64,000 bases of DNA from Isoetes taiwanensis (lineage: Eukaryota; Streptophyta; Lycopodiopsida; Isoetales; Isoetaceae): positions 1,713,736 to 1,777,735 of the forward strand of contig JAJEKV010000128.1 of the NCBI GenBank assembly GCA_021234155.1, read 5' to 3'. The translations under genes and the position numbers were made by a program. Positions 24,048 through 35,039 of this stretch are shown here, piece after piece. The notes beneath the pieces were generated by a model, which was given only the letters and a program-made list of their open reading frames with translations, was not told where the DNA came from and did no database searches. How positions within the stretch are numbered: position 1 is the stretch's first letter; each line of letters opens with the position of its first letter.

Positions 24048-24372
24048 GACATTTCATTTCCTTCATTGGGCATCTAGAGGCGTTTGTAGGTTGTTCAGAA
24101 ACTCAAATAAGATCTAAGCCCTGGCAGTGATCAGATATCCAAAATTGGTGAAGATATTTCAAATAATGTTTCTTCTTATTTTTCTACTAAAAATACTGAA
24201 GAGCTATGAGACATTTCATGTCCTTCATTGGGCATCTAGAGGGGTTTGTAGGTTGATCAGAAACTCGCATAAGGTCTAAACCCATTAGCAGTGATCAGAC
24301 TTCTAAAATTGGTGAAGATATTTCAAATAATGTTTCTTCTTACTTTTCTACTAAAAATACAAAAGAGCTATG
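24048..24372. repeat. Tandem duplication, 162-bp period, inside the Helitron
   Basis: GACATTTCAT at 24048 and 24210 open two copies, each running through CTTCATTGGGCATCTAGAGG, GGTGAAGATATTTCAAATAA and AAGAGCTATGA. A third start (GACATTTTGG) occurs at 24373 and then diverges. Confidence 0.9.
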
Positions 24373-24600
24373 AGACATTTTGGATACATTTTTTTACTCT
24401 TCTACTGAAAGTTGCATGTAATTGATGAGTTTATAAATTATTTCGATTAGTTAAGTGCCGCGAGGATTTTTTTGATTGCCCTATTAGCAATGGGGAAGGC
24501 GCAGGATCCATTAATTTCCTTGCTAGAGTTTTGCATGAAGATGAACACCAAGTGGTACATGCTCTTCCATCGTACCACAAAATGCAATATTAATTATGGA

Positions 24601-24731
24601 TGTAATGCGGCACTTAAAGCATGCATAATGGCATCACAACCACATTAAATGAAGGATTATACTGCATACAATGTGGCACTTAAAGCGTATGCAGTGGCAT
24701 GAGAACCTCATTACAGGATAGGTTATACTTC
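24601..24731. repeat. Tandem duplication, 65-bp period, inside the Helitron
   Basis: GGCACTTAAAGC recurs after 65 bp, with flanking TGGCAT(C/G)A and CTCATTA/CACATTA segments shared. Confidence 0.75.
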
Positions 24732-27700
24732 ACATTTTGAGAAACGGGACTTTAGTTGGACATTGTCTGAGCCACAGATGGCGCACCTTGGAAATCAACA
24801 GTTGGAGTTTGTCTTTAAGATTTGATGTCTGTTCAAATTTAGAATCCATGCTGACAATGTTTATGCAGATGATTATATCCAATCAAACAAGAAGTACAAC
24901 ATAGATGGTTGTGTTGGATAAGACAAACATATGGAATTGCTGATCAGAAAATGCATTTGGCTATTGAGGTCCTAATGTAATTCGTTCCAAACCTGCAGAT
25001 ACCGCACATGGTAACTGCATAGATAACAGCTAGATCTACATTGTTCCCATGTTGGATAAAGTACTTCATTATCGATTGTTAATATTAACTGCAGATTACT
25101 ACAGTGTGTCATTGTACATTATTGGCATCTACTTAGGACAAATTTTATCTCTGCAAATATAGCCAATCATGAATTAATAAATTGTGACTAAGTTATAGAG
25201 TACATTCAATGTTGTTTGATGTGCAGACCAACTTATGTGTTTGACATTGCGTGTAGTCCAGTAGGACATAATATACTGGCCCATCGCTTATATGTCTGAT
25301 CCATGAAACTGTATTTGTAAGTATATCCAACCTCTTGCATCAACAAAATTGTTGTCTGCTTAACGTGCATATAAATGGGCCTCCAAGGTTCCTACTTTGT
25401 TTGTTGAATTTTGCTACTAAAATGATTAATTCCATGAATAAGAAGGTAACCTAACTAAAAGTAGTTGCTATGCTAGAAGTGGAAGTTGCACATGGATCTT
25501 GACATGACAGATCCATTTCTCCAGAGAAGGGATTGAGAGGATTGTGTATGCTGTATATCAACCATGCGCATGTGTAGTTTCAACATTTTCGTTTTATTTA
25601 ACATATAATCTGACAGAAATATTCAGAATTATTTATAACTGTGTCTCACCAGGTCTGTGCTGTGAATCCAACCAGAGTTATCAATACTATTTGGGAGACT
25701 CAGCCTGCTGTGCATTTGATCTTGCCTCTTCACCTTGCTAAGCACGATTCATAGAGCACCAAGGTACTTACAAAGTTTATAACCATTTAGACTTGCGTAT
25801 TGCTTTCTGAGAAATGGTGTTGAAAATTTCTCCTCTGTTTTGCTGCCCAGATTTTCTTAATACTCAGAGCACTTTACTAGACAATTTATTAATCCTGGGC
25901 TGCTCATTATACCGAGCATATATGCTTAATCCTGATGTACATCTATTGTTTGCGCTTTGAGAAGATGATACGATAGTCATAAACAAACCGAATCTTCAAT
26001 CACACTTTAGCCTATACCCAGCTCCAAAGACCTCTGCATGATGGGTATGTTCAATCTATATTTAAATAGAATTTGGTTATCTTTCTAAGGTGGCTACATT
26101 TCTGCTGGACAAAGCTTATATCATCGTTCGAGCATTTTTGTACGATTCTATCCTTAGTCAAGCACGTGGATACTCAGTGAACTGTAGAGTATTGATAGAA
26201 CGACATTGCATTTCCACAAAATTCCAAGTTAGAATGGACTGTAACATTTCCTCACTCATTTTTTTTTCTAATCTATATCAGCACAACTCAAGTTCCAAGT
26301 CTTTTAATGTGTAAGGAAGCTATCTACAATGAATTCAATCGCATGCACATTTTATATTAACCATAGTTAGTGCTGTCTTATTCACTATGATCTGTTCTAT
26401 TGCTTCTCATTGGCAGAGAAATCTTTCTTAAATAGAGGTTTAAGAGGCTGCCATCGTTACTTTCTATCTCTGAAACATTGATATCTCATGTTTGACATTG
26501 CTGCATCTTTGACATCACAATTCTAGAGGATGTAAAAGGAGACTATGAACTTTGAAATTGAGACAGCGTTCATATACCACTCACTTTACTCCCTAATATT
26601 TTCTCGCTGGAAATCTCTTTCTAGACAGAAACTGTCCAGTTTGTACTTGCAGACTTCATTCTTCTCAATTTACAGCCCCTTACGATTCATGCCACTACGA
26701 ATAGAAAATGACCATGACTAGCTACTGTCACTCATCCATATCATTATGCTTGCTGCACCGAGAGCGTCCAAGGAGGCATTCAAAATTAGGTCATGCAAGA
26801 CTTTCATTTAATGTATATACACCTCAGAACTATGCAAGGCCAAGTAGATTATTTTGCATTTGTACATTATCAACGTCTTTGCTTTTGGTCATGTATTATT
26901 TTGCAGGGCTGGAATGTCTGTACAAGAACATTACAAGTCCAGAGTACATACTATATAATTGATTTGCCTTGGCTATTCTAAGATCACCAATTCAAAATCT
27001 GGAGCCACGGCATGAGACGAGCAGAATTAAGGTGAAGAAAGCATATAATCCCAGCTCCTGTTAGAACACAGTTCTTCTCAATGAAGCAAACACCTATTCT
27101 TATCCTCAATTGCCTTCATTTCTTTGTTCCTAACTCAATACTGCAGCAGTACATAGAGTTTCCTTTAGGAAATATGTCAAGCAAATCTGTCAGTCAGCAA
27201 ATACCTCTTTGCTTTTGCTCAAAGACTCACCAATGGACACAAACATAGGGAAAGCATGATATGTAATTTAACTGTTCATTTGTCATATCATACCCCTGGA
27301 TACATTTCTTCCTTTGGCCAGCTTTATGTATTTCTGTTACTCCACATACATCTTGAAGCTACAAATACAAAAACACCAGTGTATTACTATAGTCACAAAA
27401 TTGTTTTACATTGTTCTTGGCAACGCAGACACACCATCAAACAAGTCAGAATTTGTAGTTTAAAAGATGCAAATGTTCTATGCAAAATCTTTGAGAGCAA
27501 AGCATCATACTTTATCATCCTACTTTTCATCTTTCAAGCTACCATGCCAAACCTTATCTACCCTCTTTCCTTTGATGCATAACTCATCCAAGCTTACCAG
27601 TATATTCAATGCTTATCAATGAGTTCAATCATGGCAATCAATCTTGCAACCTTGCCAAGTCATCCTACAAAAATGACCGCTAGAAAAAAACCATCAATAA

Positions 27701-27935
27701 CCTTTTATTCAATTTCACATAGGATGGAATGTAAGAAATTGAAACATATGGACATCAATGCCAAATCGACTGAGCCCTTGAATTGCACAAATTCAAAGTT
27801 GCACTCCTGCTCTTCCAAATCATATAAGCTTTATTTTTCAAATTTTAATACATTGTTTTACACATATCCACAACTTCATAACCATCGACAACACAATTGT
27901 ATTTATGCCCGGCAATGCCGGGCACCCATTACTAG

Positions 27936-28560
27936 TGAATATTTAAAGGCCTTTGGCTGTATGGCTTTCTCACATGTACGTAAGAAAGTAAGAAAAAAAC
28001 TTGACAATAAAGCAATAGAAGGATTTCTAGTAGGGTATGATGAAATGTCAAAGGGCTACAGGATTTATAATCCAGAGGAAAGGAGGATCATTGTTAGCAG
28101 AGATGTGAAGTTTAATGAAACTATACTTTACAAGAGTAGGAAGGAAATAGACGGTAGACAAGACCTGTTTGGTAATATTGAACACAAGAAAACGGAGATA
28201 AAGAATGCACAAGTAAAACCATATGTAGAAGATGATGATGAACATGCAGTTGAAAAACACAGCAATCAAGATGAGGAGACAACCAAATCAGACCATTTTG
28301 AAGCAAACTGAGAAGAAGAAGTTGATAACGATGAGGAAAATAAAACAGAGAAAATGAACATTAGGAAGAAAACTACTGAGGTCGTGAAATTGAGAGAAGG
28401 ATTCAATGACATAGATCTTGAAAAAAATGGGAGAACCCCTGCTGGTACATCAAAAAGGCTACAAAAGCTCAACATTGAGGTAAATGATATATTGGCAATT
28501 CTGGAGCCTAGTGTGCCTAAAAATTATAACGATGCATTGAATTCAGATAATTCAGACCAG
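27936..28560 (+). pseudogene. Ty1/copia integrase C-terminus and linker
   Basis: The frame resumes after the Helitron with YLKAFGCMAFSHV, then KAIEGFLVGYDEMSKGYRIYNP and VSRDVKFNE. These are the standard copia segments after the integrase core. An acidic, Lys-rich linker follows (28190-28350) with a TGA at about 28309, before the frame continues toward RT. Confidence 0.9.
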
Positions 28561-29215
28561 TGAAAAGATGCAATAGAAGAAGAGATAAGATCATTTGCAA
28601 GAACACAAACATATGAATTGGTGGAGAAGCCTAAAAATAGAAACATTGTAAGGAACAAATGGCTATACAAACTGAAGGTTGAAAATGATGGGGAACAAAA
28701 ATTCAAGGCACGATTGGTTGCATAAGGATTCTCTCAAAGAAAAGATATTGATTATGATGAGACTTTTTCTCCTATTGTTAAACTAATAAGTTTGAGAATT
28801 CTTCTTGCTTTTCCTAATGCATTGGACCTTGAACTTCACCATATGGATGTCAACACATCATTTTTGAATGCTGACCTGCATGAAAAAATTTATATGCAGC
28901 AAGCTCAAGGATTTGAGCAAGGGAAAAATATGATATGGAGACTAAAGAAGGTTGTTTATGGCCTCAAACAATCTCCAAGACAGTGGTACTTATGCATGGA
29001 TGGTTTCCCGAGAGAGCAAGGATTCAATAAACTGCAAAATGATGGTAATCTGTATGTTTATAGGGAGAAAATTCATTTTTGTATCATTGCTCTATATGTG
29101 GATGATAATATTATGGTACGTGATGATTTACAATGCTTAAATCAATGCAAAAATTTGCTGAGTAACAGATTCAAAATGACAGATTTAGGAAATATTGGAG
29201 ATGGAAAATTATCCA
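28560..29215 (+). pseudogene. Ty1/copia reverse transcriptase
   Basis: Landmarks: NKWLYKLKVENDGEQKFKAR (preceding the first RT block; an in-frame TAA follows near 28724), FSPIVKLISLRILLAF, MDVNTSFLNADLHEKIYM, WRLKKVVYGLKQSPRQWY, and ALYVDDNIMV holding the catalytic YVDD. After MTDLGNIG a block is missing: the frame jumps directly to the pre-RNase H segment, so a deletion removed the usual G..i...r....l.q..Y region. Confidence 0.9.
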
Positions 29216-29839
29216 TATAGGGAGCTAGTGGGATGTCTCCTATATGTGGCAAATTGTAGCAGGCCAGATATAGCATTTTGTGTCAATAAGTTGAGCAAAT
29301 TTGGGAACAACCCTAGAAAGCAACATTGGCGTGCAGCAAAGCGTGTACTCAGGTTTTTGAAGGGAACTTGCAATAAGGGTCTAACATTCTCAAATAATAG
29401 TCTTGATCTAACTGCATATTCTGATGTAGATTGGAGAGGAGACATGGACTCTAGAGCATCAATCTCAGGTTACATTTTACAAATTGGACGTAGTACAGTA
29501 TCCTGGAGAAGCAAAAAGCAAGGTTGTATAGCTATATCAATAGCAGAGGCAGAATATAATGCTGCTTCTTTAGCAGCTAGAGAAGTGGTCTGGGTAAGAA
29601 GATTATTGACAGAGTTAGGTTCAGCACAAAGTAAGCCTACTACACTTTTTATTGATAGCATGAGTTGTATAGCCATAACCAGAAACCTAGTATTCCATGA
29701 AAGAACAAAGCACATTGAACTTCATGTTCATTTTGTAAGGGATATGGCTGCAAAAGGAATCATTACAGTTGAGTACATAAATACCCCAGAACAAATTGCA
29801 AATGTATTGACCAAATGGTCCCAGTGCACAGATTTATAA
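29195..29839 (+). pseudogene. Ty1/copia RNase H
   Basis: An open frame carries YRELVGCLLYVANCSRPDIAF, LTAYSDVDWRGD (first catalytic Asp), SWRSKKQGCIAISIAEAEY (catalytic Glu), LFIDSMSCIAI (second Asp) and RTKHIELHVHFVRD. All are standard copia RNase H blocks. The last codons (ANVLTK) match the usual polyprotein end. Confidence 0.92.
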
Positions 29840-30019
29840 AGTTGCAGGAAGATATTGGTGTAAGTTCAGCTATCACAGTATGTTCAGGGCAAAATTATGA
29901 TCACACGGGAAATACAGGAAAGAGAACAAGTTGCTAAAAGGTGCAGTTTAAAATAGATGATTGAACATGGAGGATCAACTAACAGAGAATATCTAACATG
30001 AAGGGGAAAGACTTATTAA

Positions 30020-30350
30020 TGTTAGATATAAGGTTAATGTGGTTAAAGGAAGATGCAAAATTAAGGGCAAGATACCTAGAGGCGAGTTTGAGAATATATC
30101 AATGGTTAGAAGGTTGATACAATGGTTTAAGATTGACAATGAAATGCATTATGGTTAATTATAAAGGAGAACTATATGATATTTATAGTTAAAATTAATG
30201 GGGTCGAATAGAATGCTATTGTGATCCTATCTATAAATAAACAAAATTGTATGCCTTTGCTTGGAGCCATTGAAGGTGAATTTGTTGGCAGGGGAATGGC
30301 TATTCCTTAAGTGATCTATGCCTTTGAAATATTGGTCAATAGCATTGTAA
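30020..30350 (+). mobile_element. Ty1/copia 3' LTR (right end approximate)
   Basis: About 160 bp after the polyprotein, a purine tract AAGGGGAAAG (30001-30010) precedes TGTTAGATATAAGG, a typical copia LTR start. TCTATAAATAAAC near 30230 could be its promoter. Without a 5' LTR to compare, the right end is a guess. Confidence 0.5.
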
Positions 30351-30450
30351 TTTGTATTGACTAAATTCTAAAGTATTTAGGCTGCTTATCTAACTTGTGA
30401 AAGTTAATTGAGTTAGTTGCCAATCAAATTGCATTGAAATAATTACAAAT

Positions 30451-30527
30451 TGTTTATGAACAAAGTTTAAATTGAAATGCACTTATTTGCTCCAAATGCA
30501 CTTCAGAAGGAATCTTTGAAAGATTCC
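30451..30527 (+). repeat. Left candidate terminal inverted repeat
   Basis: Contains AAATGCACTTATTT (30475-30488) and TTTGAAAGATTCC (30515-30527). The second half is itself a perfect hairpin, GGAATCTTT-G-AAAGATTCC (30509-30527). The spacing between the two conserved blocks is 26 bp here and 10 bp on the right side. Confidence 0.55.
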
Positions 30528-30949
30528 CTAAAAAAGGTCCATTTTGAAGGTTTGTTCATGACAAGTGTGACAATTTAGGTGATTCAGGCACCCTTTTTGA
30601 GGGGTTGATTGAACATAGCTTCTATGCAAAAATATTTAATAGCTATTTTCAGCCTCCTAATTTGGAACAAAAAATAGTTACTTATATGAAGTGTAGCAAA
30701 AAATAGGCAATGAAAAAAACAGCAAGGGTAGTAGAGTGATACAGAAGTGATATATTCAGAGCTTGTGAAAATTTTACAAAATTATGAACAAAATTGTCAA
30801 AAATATAGCACATTTTGACAAAGCCTCATCACTTGCACTTTCTCCTGTTTACATGTTTGAGTCATCGGACGAATCTACATTTTGCAGCAATATCAGGATG
30901 CATGTCATCCTCAGATTCATTTAGTCCTTGATCAGTGGAGCCTTCACTC

Positions 30950-33900
30950 TCAAAAACTGGATGTACTCGAACGATCTTCTTCCTCACTGTCTACATCATC
31001 ATCTTTTTTGGCCACCTTTCTAGTTGTTTATCTAATCCACATGCCGACCTTATTAAAGTTTGAGTGACCGCACGTAACTTATTAGCAGCAGTCAGAACAA
31101 AGTCATATCCAAGAACCTTTACTTCAGCTAGATCTATGATACTAGTGTTTGCTTTAGACTTTGCTCTCATTCCCGCTCCTGTTTTTACCATCTCCAAACT
31201 ATAACTCCCACTGAAAGCATTGGCAACACTTGTTCTCATCCAGTGCACTTTTAATTGAGTGGGAATTCCATCCTCTTTTGTTACCTCTAATACTCTAGCC
31301 AGCCAGAATGGCTTCCCAGTTTCATCATCATCAGCTGGGACAACAACAACATTCATTTTTGAATCTCTGAGATAGAACCAGAAACCCAAGCAACTTGTTG
31401 TGCTGTGCATCTGCGGCCAGTGTACATGACTCTGTCATCTTCATCTGAGCTAGGCATTAGCTGCACATGTTCTTCTTGATTCTCAACTTGCATAGGCAGA
31501 GTTTACCTAGATGGCCAGTTGAATGCAACAGGTCTTCGATTGTGACATGGCTTGTAACATGTCACGTTGCTGAGGAAAAAACTGAGGCCACCATGAAGCA
31601 TCTGCCTCCCCAAAGTGATTAGAGCATGACTGAATACTAGTCTCAATGTAATCCAATGATTTGTTTGAGTCAAATGCTCTTCCCTCCTTTTTACTCTTTG
31701 TGATTTCTTTCAAGCTCTTTAGAGGCATTTGCTCTGCAGAGAGCATGGAAGTAGTCTCGAGGGGATGGTGCGGCCCCGAATTGAATACCATTCTGGCTGC
31801 CAATTTGCAAGGATGTGGCATATTTCTTTCCTTGTAGGATGGCCTTGCCATCTGCGAGTGAGAATTTGATCTGATGCTGAAATGTAATGTTTCGTAAGGG
31901 CTCAATTGCACATTGACCCCTCTCCGAAAAATCCATTCCTTGAAATCATAAGTTTCTTTCAATATCTCGATTTATATGAGGATTGTAGGAGTCTTGGATA
32001 ACCTCAATTATTCTTTGGCGGGGTTGAGAGCTTTTTCGAGCAAGACATTTAGAGAACCTATTGAACATCTGGTCAATTTGATCATGTGTATGACCAACAA
32101 GCAAAAAACCAATCTTCACCTTTTTAAGATTTGTTTTTCAACTAGCATGGCACAGTAAGCAAACAATGCCTGATTCATATTCTCTCTCATCGTGTTGTCT
32201 AGCTGAAGGTATAGAACTGGTGGTATATGCTCCAGACTGGAAAGAATCTTATTCAAAATTGTGATAGTGAGATTTGGATCAGCATGAATATTTGGATAGT
32301 TCAAGAATGCCTTGCAAGAGAGCTTCCCATTAAAAACCATAGCACCAACGACATGCAGATGTATGATCTTCTTCAGGAGCATCCTTAGGCACATTGACAA
32401 AGTGAGGTAAGATGGTCTTCTTCTGGTCCATTCCATCAATAACAACTGATATGTAGTTGAGTGGTTGTTCTAAAGCCTTCTTCCTGTGGTTTGTCAATTT
32501 TCTCCTTTCCAGAGATTGTTGTTCTCTGTGCTTGTTCAGTTTCTCTTTCAATGCATCTGAAATGAAAACATGTTCAGGAAAAAAACCTACCATTGAGTAG
32601 AACTAGGCAAGAGTACGTTGTGGAAGCTTACTTTTAGTGTGAAGTGTCCTTGCATTCTGTCTCTGAGCTTTTAGTTCAGAGCATGTAGCACAAACAGACA
32701 TCCGGTGCTTTCTAGGAATAGACACACGGGAAAATTCTTTTTTCCAGAGCACAGTGAAGTAAGAGTAGCATACATGGCTTTCTCCAGCCTCAACACACAA
32801 ATCCTTATAATTATTGTAGACTTCACATTTCGTGAAGTTGTCGCTCAAATGGTACATAGGGCTGTTAAGCAGTTTCTCGCAAGACTCCTTGAAGAAGCCT
32901 TCCATCCAGGAAACACATTGAAGTGCATGAATTCTGGATATACTTCTGGAATGGCAGTAGTCGTTAATGCTAGGATTGTTGTCAAGCCTTTTCTTCAGGC
33001 GGTGAAGCCGTCTGCTGCCTAAAGCATGAATTATTTTAAGGCCGTTTGACAGATGGTGTGGTCACCAGCTGTGTAAGTAAACTTGTCACCATAATCTGGC
33101 CAAATATTGAAGGCTAAGTAGCCCCTTTGATCTAACAACGTCATTGAACTGTAGTTGTCTCGAATCAACCTTAATTCTTTTAGTCCAATCTTTAGCAAAC
33201 AGCGTTGAAGACAACAATGCTTTGTATGTGTTGCCCTCAAGTGACCCTCATCCATTAGTTTCTTTTCTCCTTTGTGATGTACAAGCTTTCTTTGTGGCTT
33301 TTCACTAGGAGGAGCTTTAAATCGACAAGGGAGACTTAGGTTGTGCTACATCATCATCTCCGAAAGCAACCCCAGGTGTTTCTTCATCTAACAATAGGGA
33401 ATGGACGGTCTACTAGTGGATCTTTGGAGATTAGGCATGGGATGATCTTTGTGGAAGAGATTTGTCTTTCCCTTGGAAAAGAAGTCGAGGTCGGTAACAT
33501 AGTTGAGCAGTCTTTAAGTCTTATAAAACCACGTGAGTCGCGATGATGCCGACCTCCCCACTCAAAAGTGGCATCATATAGTCGATGGATTGAGATGGAG
33601 TGATTTGCGCCAGGTGTAGGCCGCCTAAAGCTGAACTAAGGAGACGGACTAAAAGCGAGCGGGAGGAGGGAGTCTGTGGAGTGAAATGAATGGGTGGAGG
33701 AAGGTTGCGATGTTCTGTGGGTTCTGGTGGAGTAAAATGCATAGGTGGTGGTAAACGACGCAGAGGAGCTGGAGGTGGTGGCGTGAACTACACTAGTGGT
33801 GGAAGCCGATGTGTCTTGGAAGAGGGGGGGCTTTGAGTGTCGTGAGCCGGTTCCTTGGTTAACAACAACTTCTCTATTAGAATTTGTTTCCATTGGCAGA

Positions 33901-33992
33901 GGAATGGGTGTGAAAACCATGGAAGGAGGTAGGAGGTAGCCGGCGAGCAGGACGTGGTGGCTCGCTCTCTTCTCTCCAGCCATAGTGAGCAC
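30950..33992 (-). pseudogene. Transposase-like gene (DUF7869-type RNase H-like core)
   Basis: Starts at ATG 33992 or 33983 (MAGEKRA), with a Pro/Ser-rich first part to about 33.5 kb. Then, minus strand in order: IRDNYSSMTLLDQRGYLAFNIWPD and GDKFTYTAGDHTICQTALK (33.2-33.0 kb); HRMSVCATCSELKAQ (32.7 kb, Cys pair); VVIDGMDQKKTILPHF (32.43 kb); LYLQLDNTMRENMN (32.2 kb); LLVGHTHDQIDQMFNRFS (32.06 kb); and a C-terminal GKPFWLARVLEVTKEDG...LKVHWM (31.3 kb). The D...D...HTHDQID series is what I recall from the eukaryotic family called DUF7869, thought to be transposon-derived. A 75-nt intron (32557-32631, GTAAGC...TTTCAG) is clear. Frameshifts near 32.35, 32.12 and 31.97 kb break it. Confidence 0.65.
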
Positions 33993-34010
33993 TTAGACAC
34001 AGACGAGGAG

Positions 34011-34131
34011 GGTATAAATTTATACAAAGCAAAATCACAAGAGACAAAGAGCGGTATACATTTATACAGAGAGCGTCTAAATTTATACAGTCGCAGTGTG
34101 AAATCAAACAGGGATGGTATGAATTTATACG
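34011..34131. repeat. Four palindrome-related copies upstream of the transposase start
   Basis: GGTATAAATTTATACA (34011-34026), GGTATACATTTATACA (34053-34068), a half copy TAAATTTATACA (34078-34089) and GGTATGAATTTATACG (34116-34131). The first lies 27 bp upstream of the second possible start codon (33983). Each has a TATAAAT-like core, so it may double as a TATA box for the minus-strand gene. Confidence 0.85.
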
Positions 34132-34409
34132 AAAACTTCAGAACACCGTATAAGAAATGCTATGGACAGATTCTATACGGAAGAGCATATGGCAGTAGTA
34201 CTTAAGGGCGGCAGAGGCGAACTCATTATCTATATACGCTGCTTGGCTCGAAGGCGCTCGCGATCTGCCTTATATACTCGCCCCTCTTTGCGACTTCCAA
34301 CAGCTATAAGCATCTTCATACGGACATGGTCATGTAAGTTTCTAACCCGTACCATTTTATTTCTACGTTTCTTTTACTAGCTTAAATGTTCTCTTGTTAT
34401 TGGTCTTTC

Positions 34410-34817
34410 GGTATAAATTTATACCGAGGCTGAACTCCATTGGTATAAATCTATACCGAGTCTGAACTCTATTGGTATAAATTTATACCGAGGAGGTCTC
34501 TCGGTATAAATTTATACCATGTGAGGTCTCCGCGGTATAAATTTATACCGAGGAGGTGGTCTCTCGGTATAAATCTATACCGCGAGAGTTCTCCGCGGTA
34601 TAGATTTATACCGACAAAGTGCTGAGCGGTATAAATTTATACCGCCCGTGCTCGCATGGTATAAATTTATACCATGCGAGCAAGGGCGGTATAAGTTTAT
34701 ACAACTCAGACCTTGGCGATAAATTTTATATCGCCGGGCCAGATAAATTTATACGAGACCACCTCGGTATAAATTTATACTGCTGAGAGACCCTCATACG
34801 CAGATAAATTTATACCA
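34410..34817. repeat. Array of 14 16-bp palindromes, about 31-bp period
   Basis: Unit GGTATAAATTTATACC is a perfect palindrome. Starts at 34410, 34442, 34474, 34503, 34534, 34566, 34597, 34628, 34658 and 34688 give steps of 29-32 bp. Weaker copies follow at about 34716, 34742, 34766 and 34802. Spacers are 13-16 bp and mostly different, but several are related. The array fills the divergent intergenic region between the transposase-like and ParB-methyltransferase genes. Each unit carries TATAAAT on both strands, so it could act as promoter elements, a protein-binding array or a methylation target. Confidence 0.95.
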
Positions 34818-35039
34818 GATGAGGACTGAGCTTAAATCAGTAGATAAAATCATACAGTTTCCAAAACTTTACACTTGTTTTAGGTGTAAAAGCAACGGAG
34901 AAAAGTGTAAAATAACACCTTGTTAGAACTTAATTACAAAAGAAAATAGAGGTAAACCAATTTTTCGCGACGTTTAAGCCTGGTTTTTACGCGTTTTCAT
35001 CACAAAGATAACCTTTAAAGGCAAAGGTCAACAGTCAGC

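Larger units (their letters stand above)
22455..27935 (+). mobile_element. Non-autonomous Helitron, 5,481 bp, inserted in copia integrase
   Basis: The 5' end is TCCTATTG, directly after an A (22454). The 3' end is the hairpin TGCCCGGC-AAT-GCCGGGCA (27905-27923 region), seven bases, then CTAG at 27932-27935, directly before a T (27936). TC...CTRR ends, the hairpin and an A|T target without duplication are the Helitron hallmarks. Removing the segment makes the copia frame continuous through the junction with no lost or gained base. I see no Rep/helicase domain inside, so it depended on a helper. The interior holds several tandem duplications but no gene I can name. Confidence 0.88.

Noticed and set aside
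34410-34817. CRISPR array
   Set aside because: Repeats are perfect palindromes with a TATA-like core, spacers are short (13-16 bp) and partly related to each other, there are no cas genes, and the surroundings are plant-like. Called a palindrome array instead.
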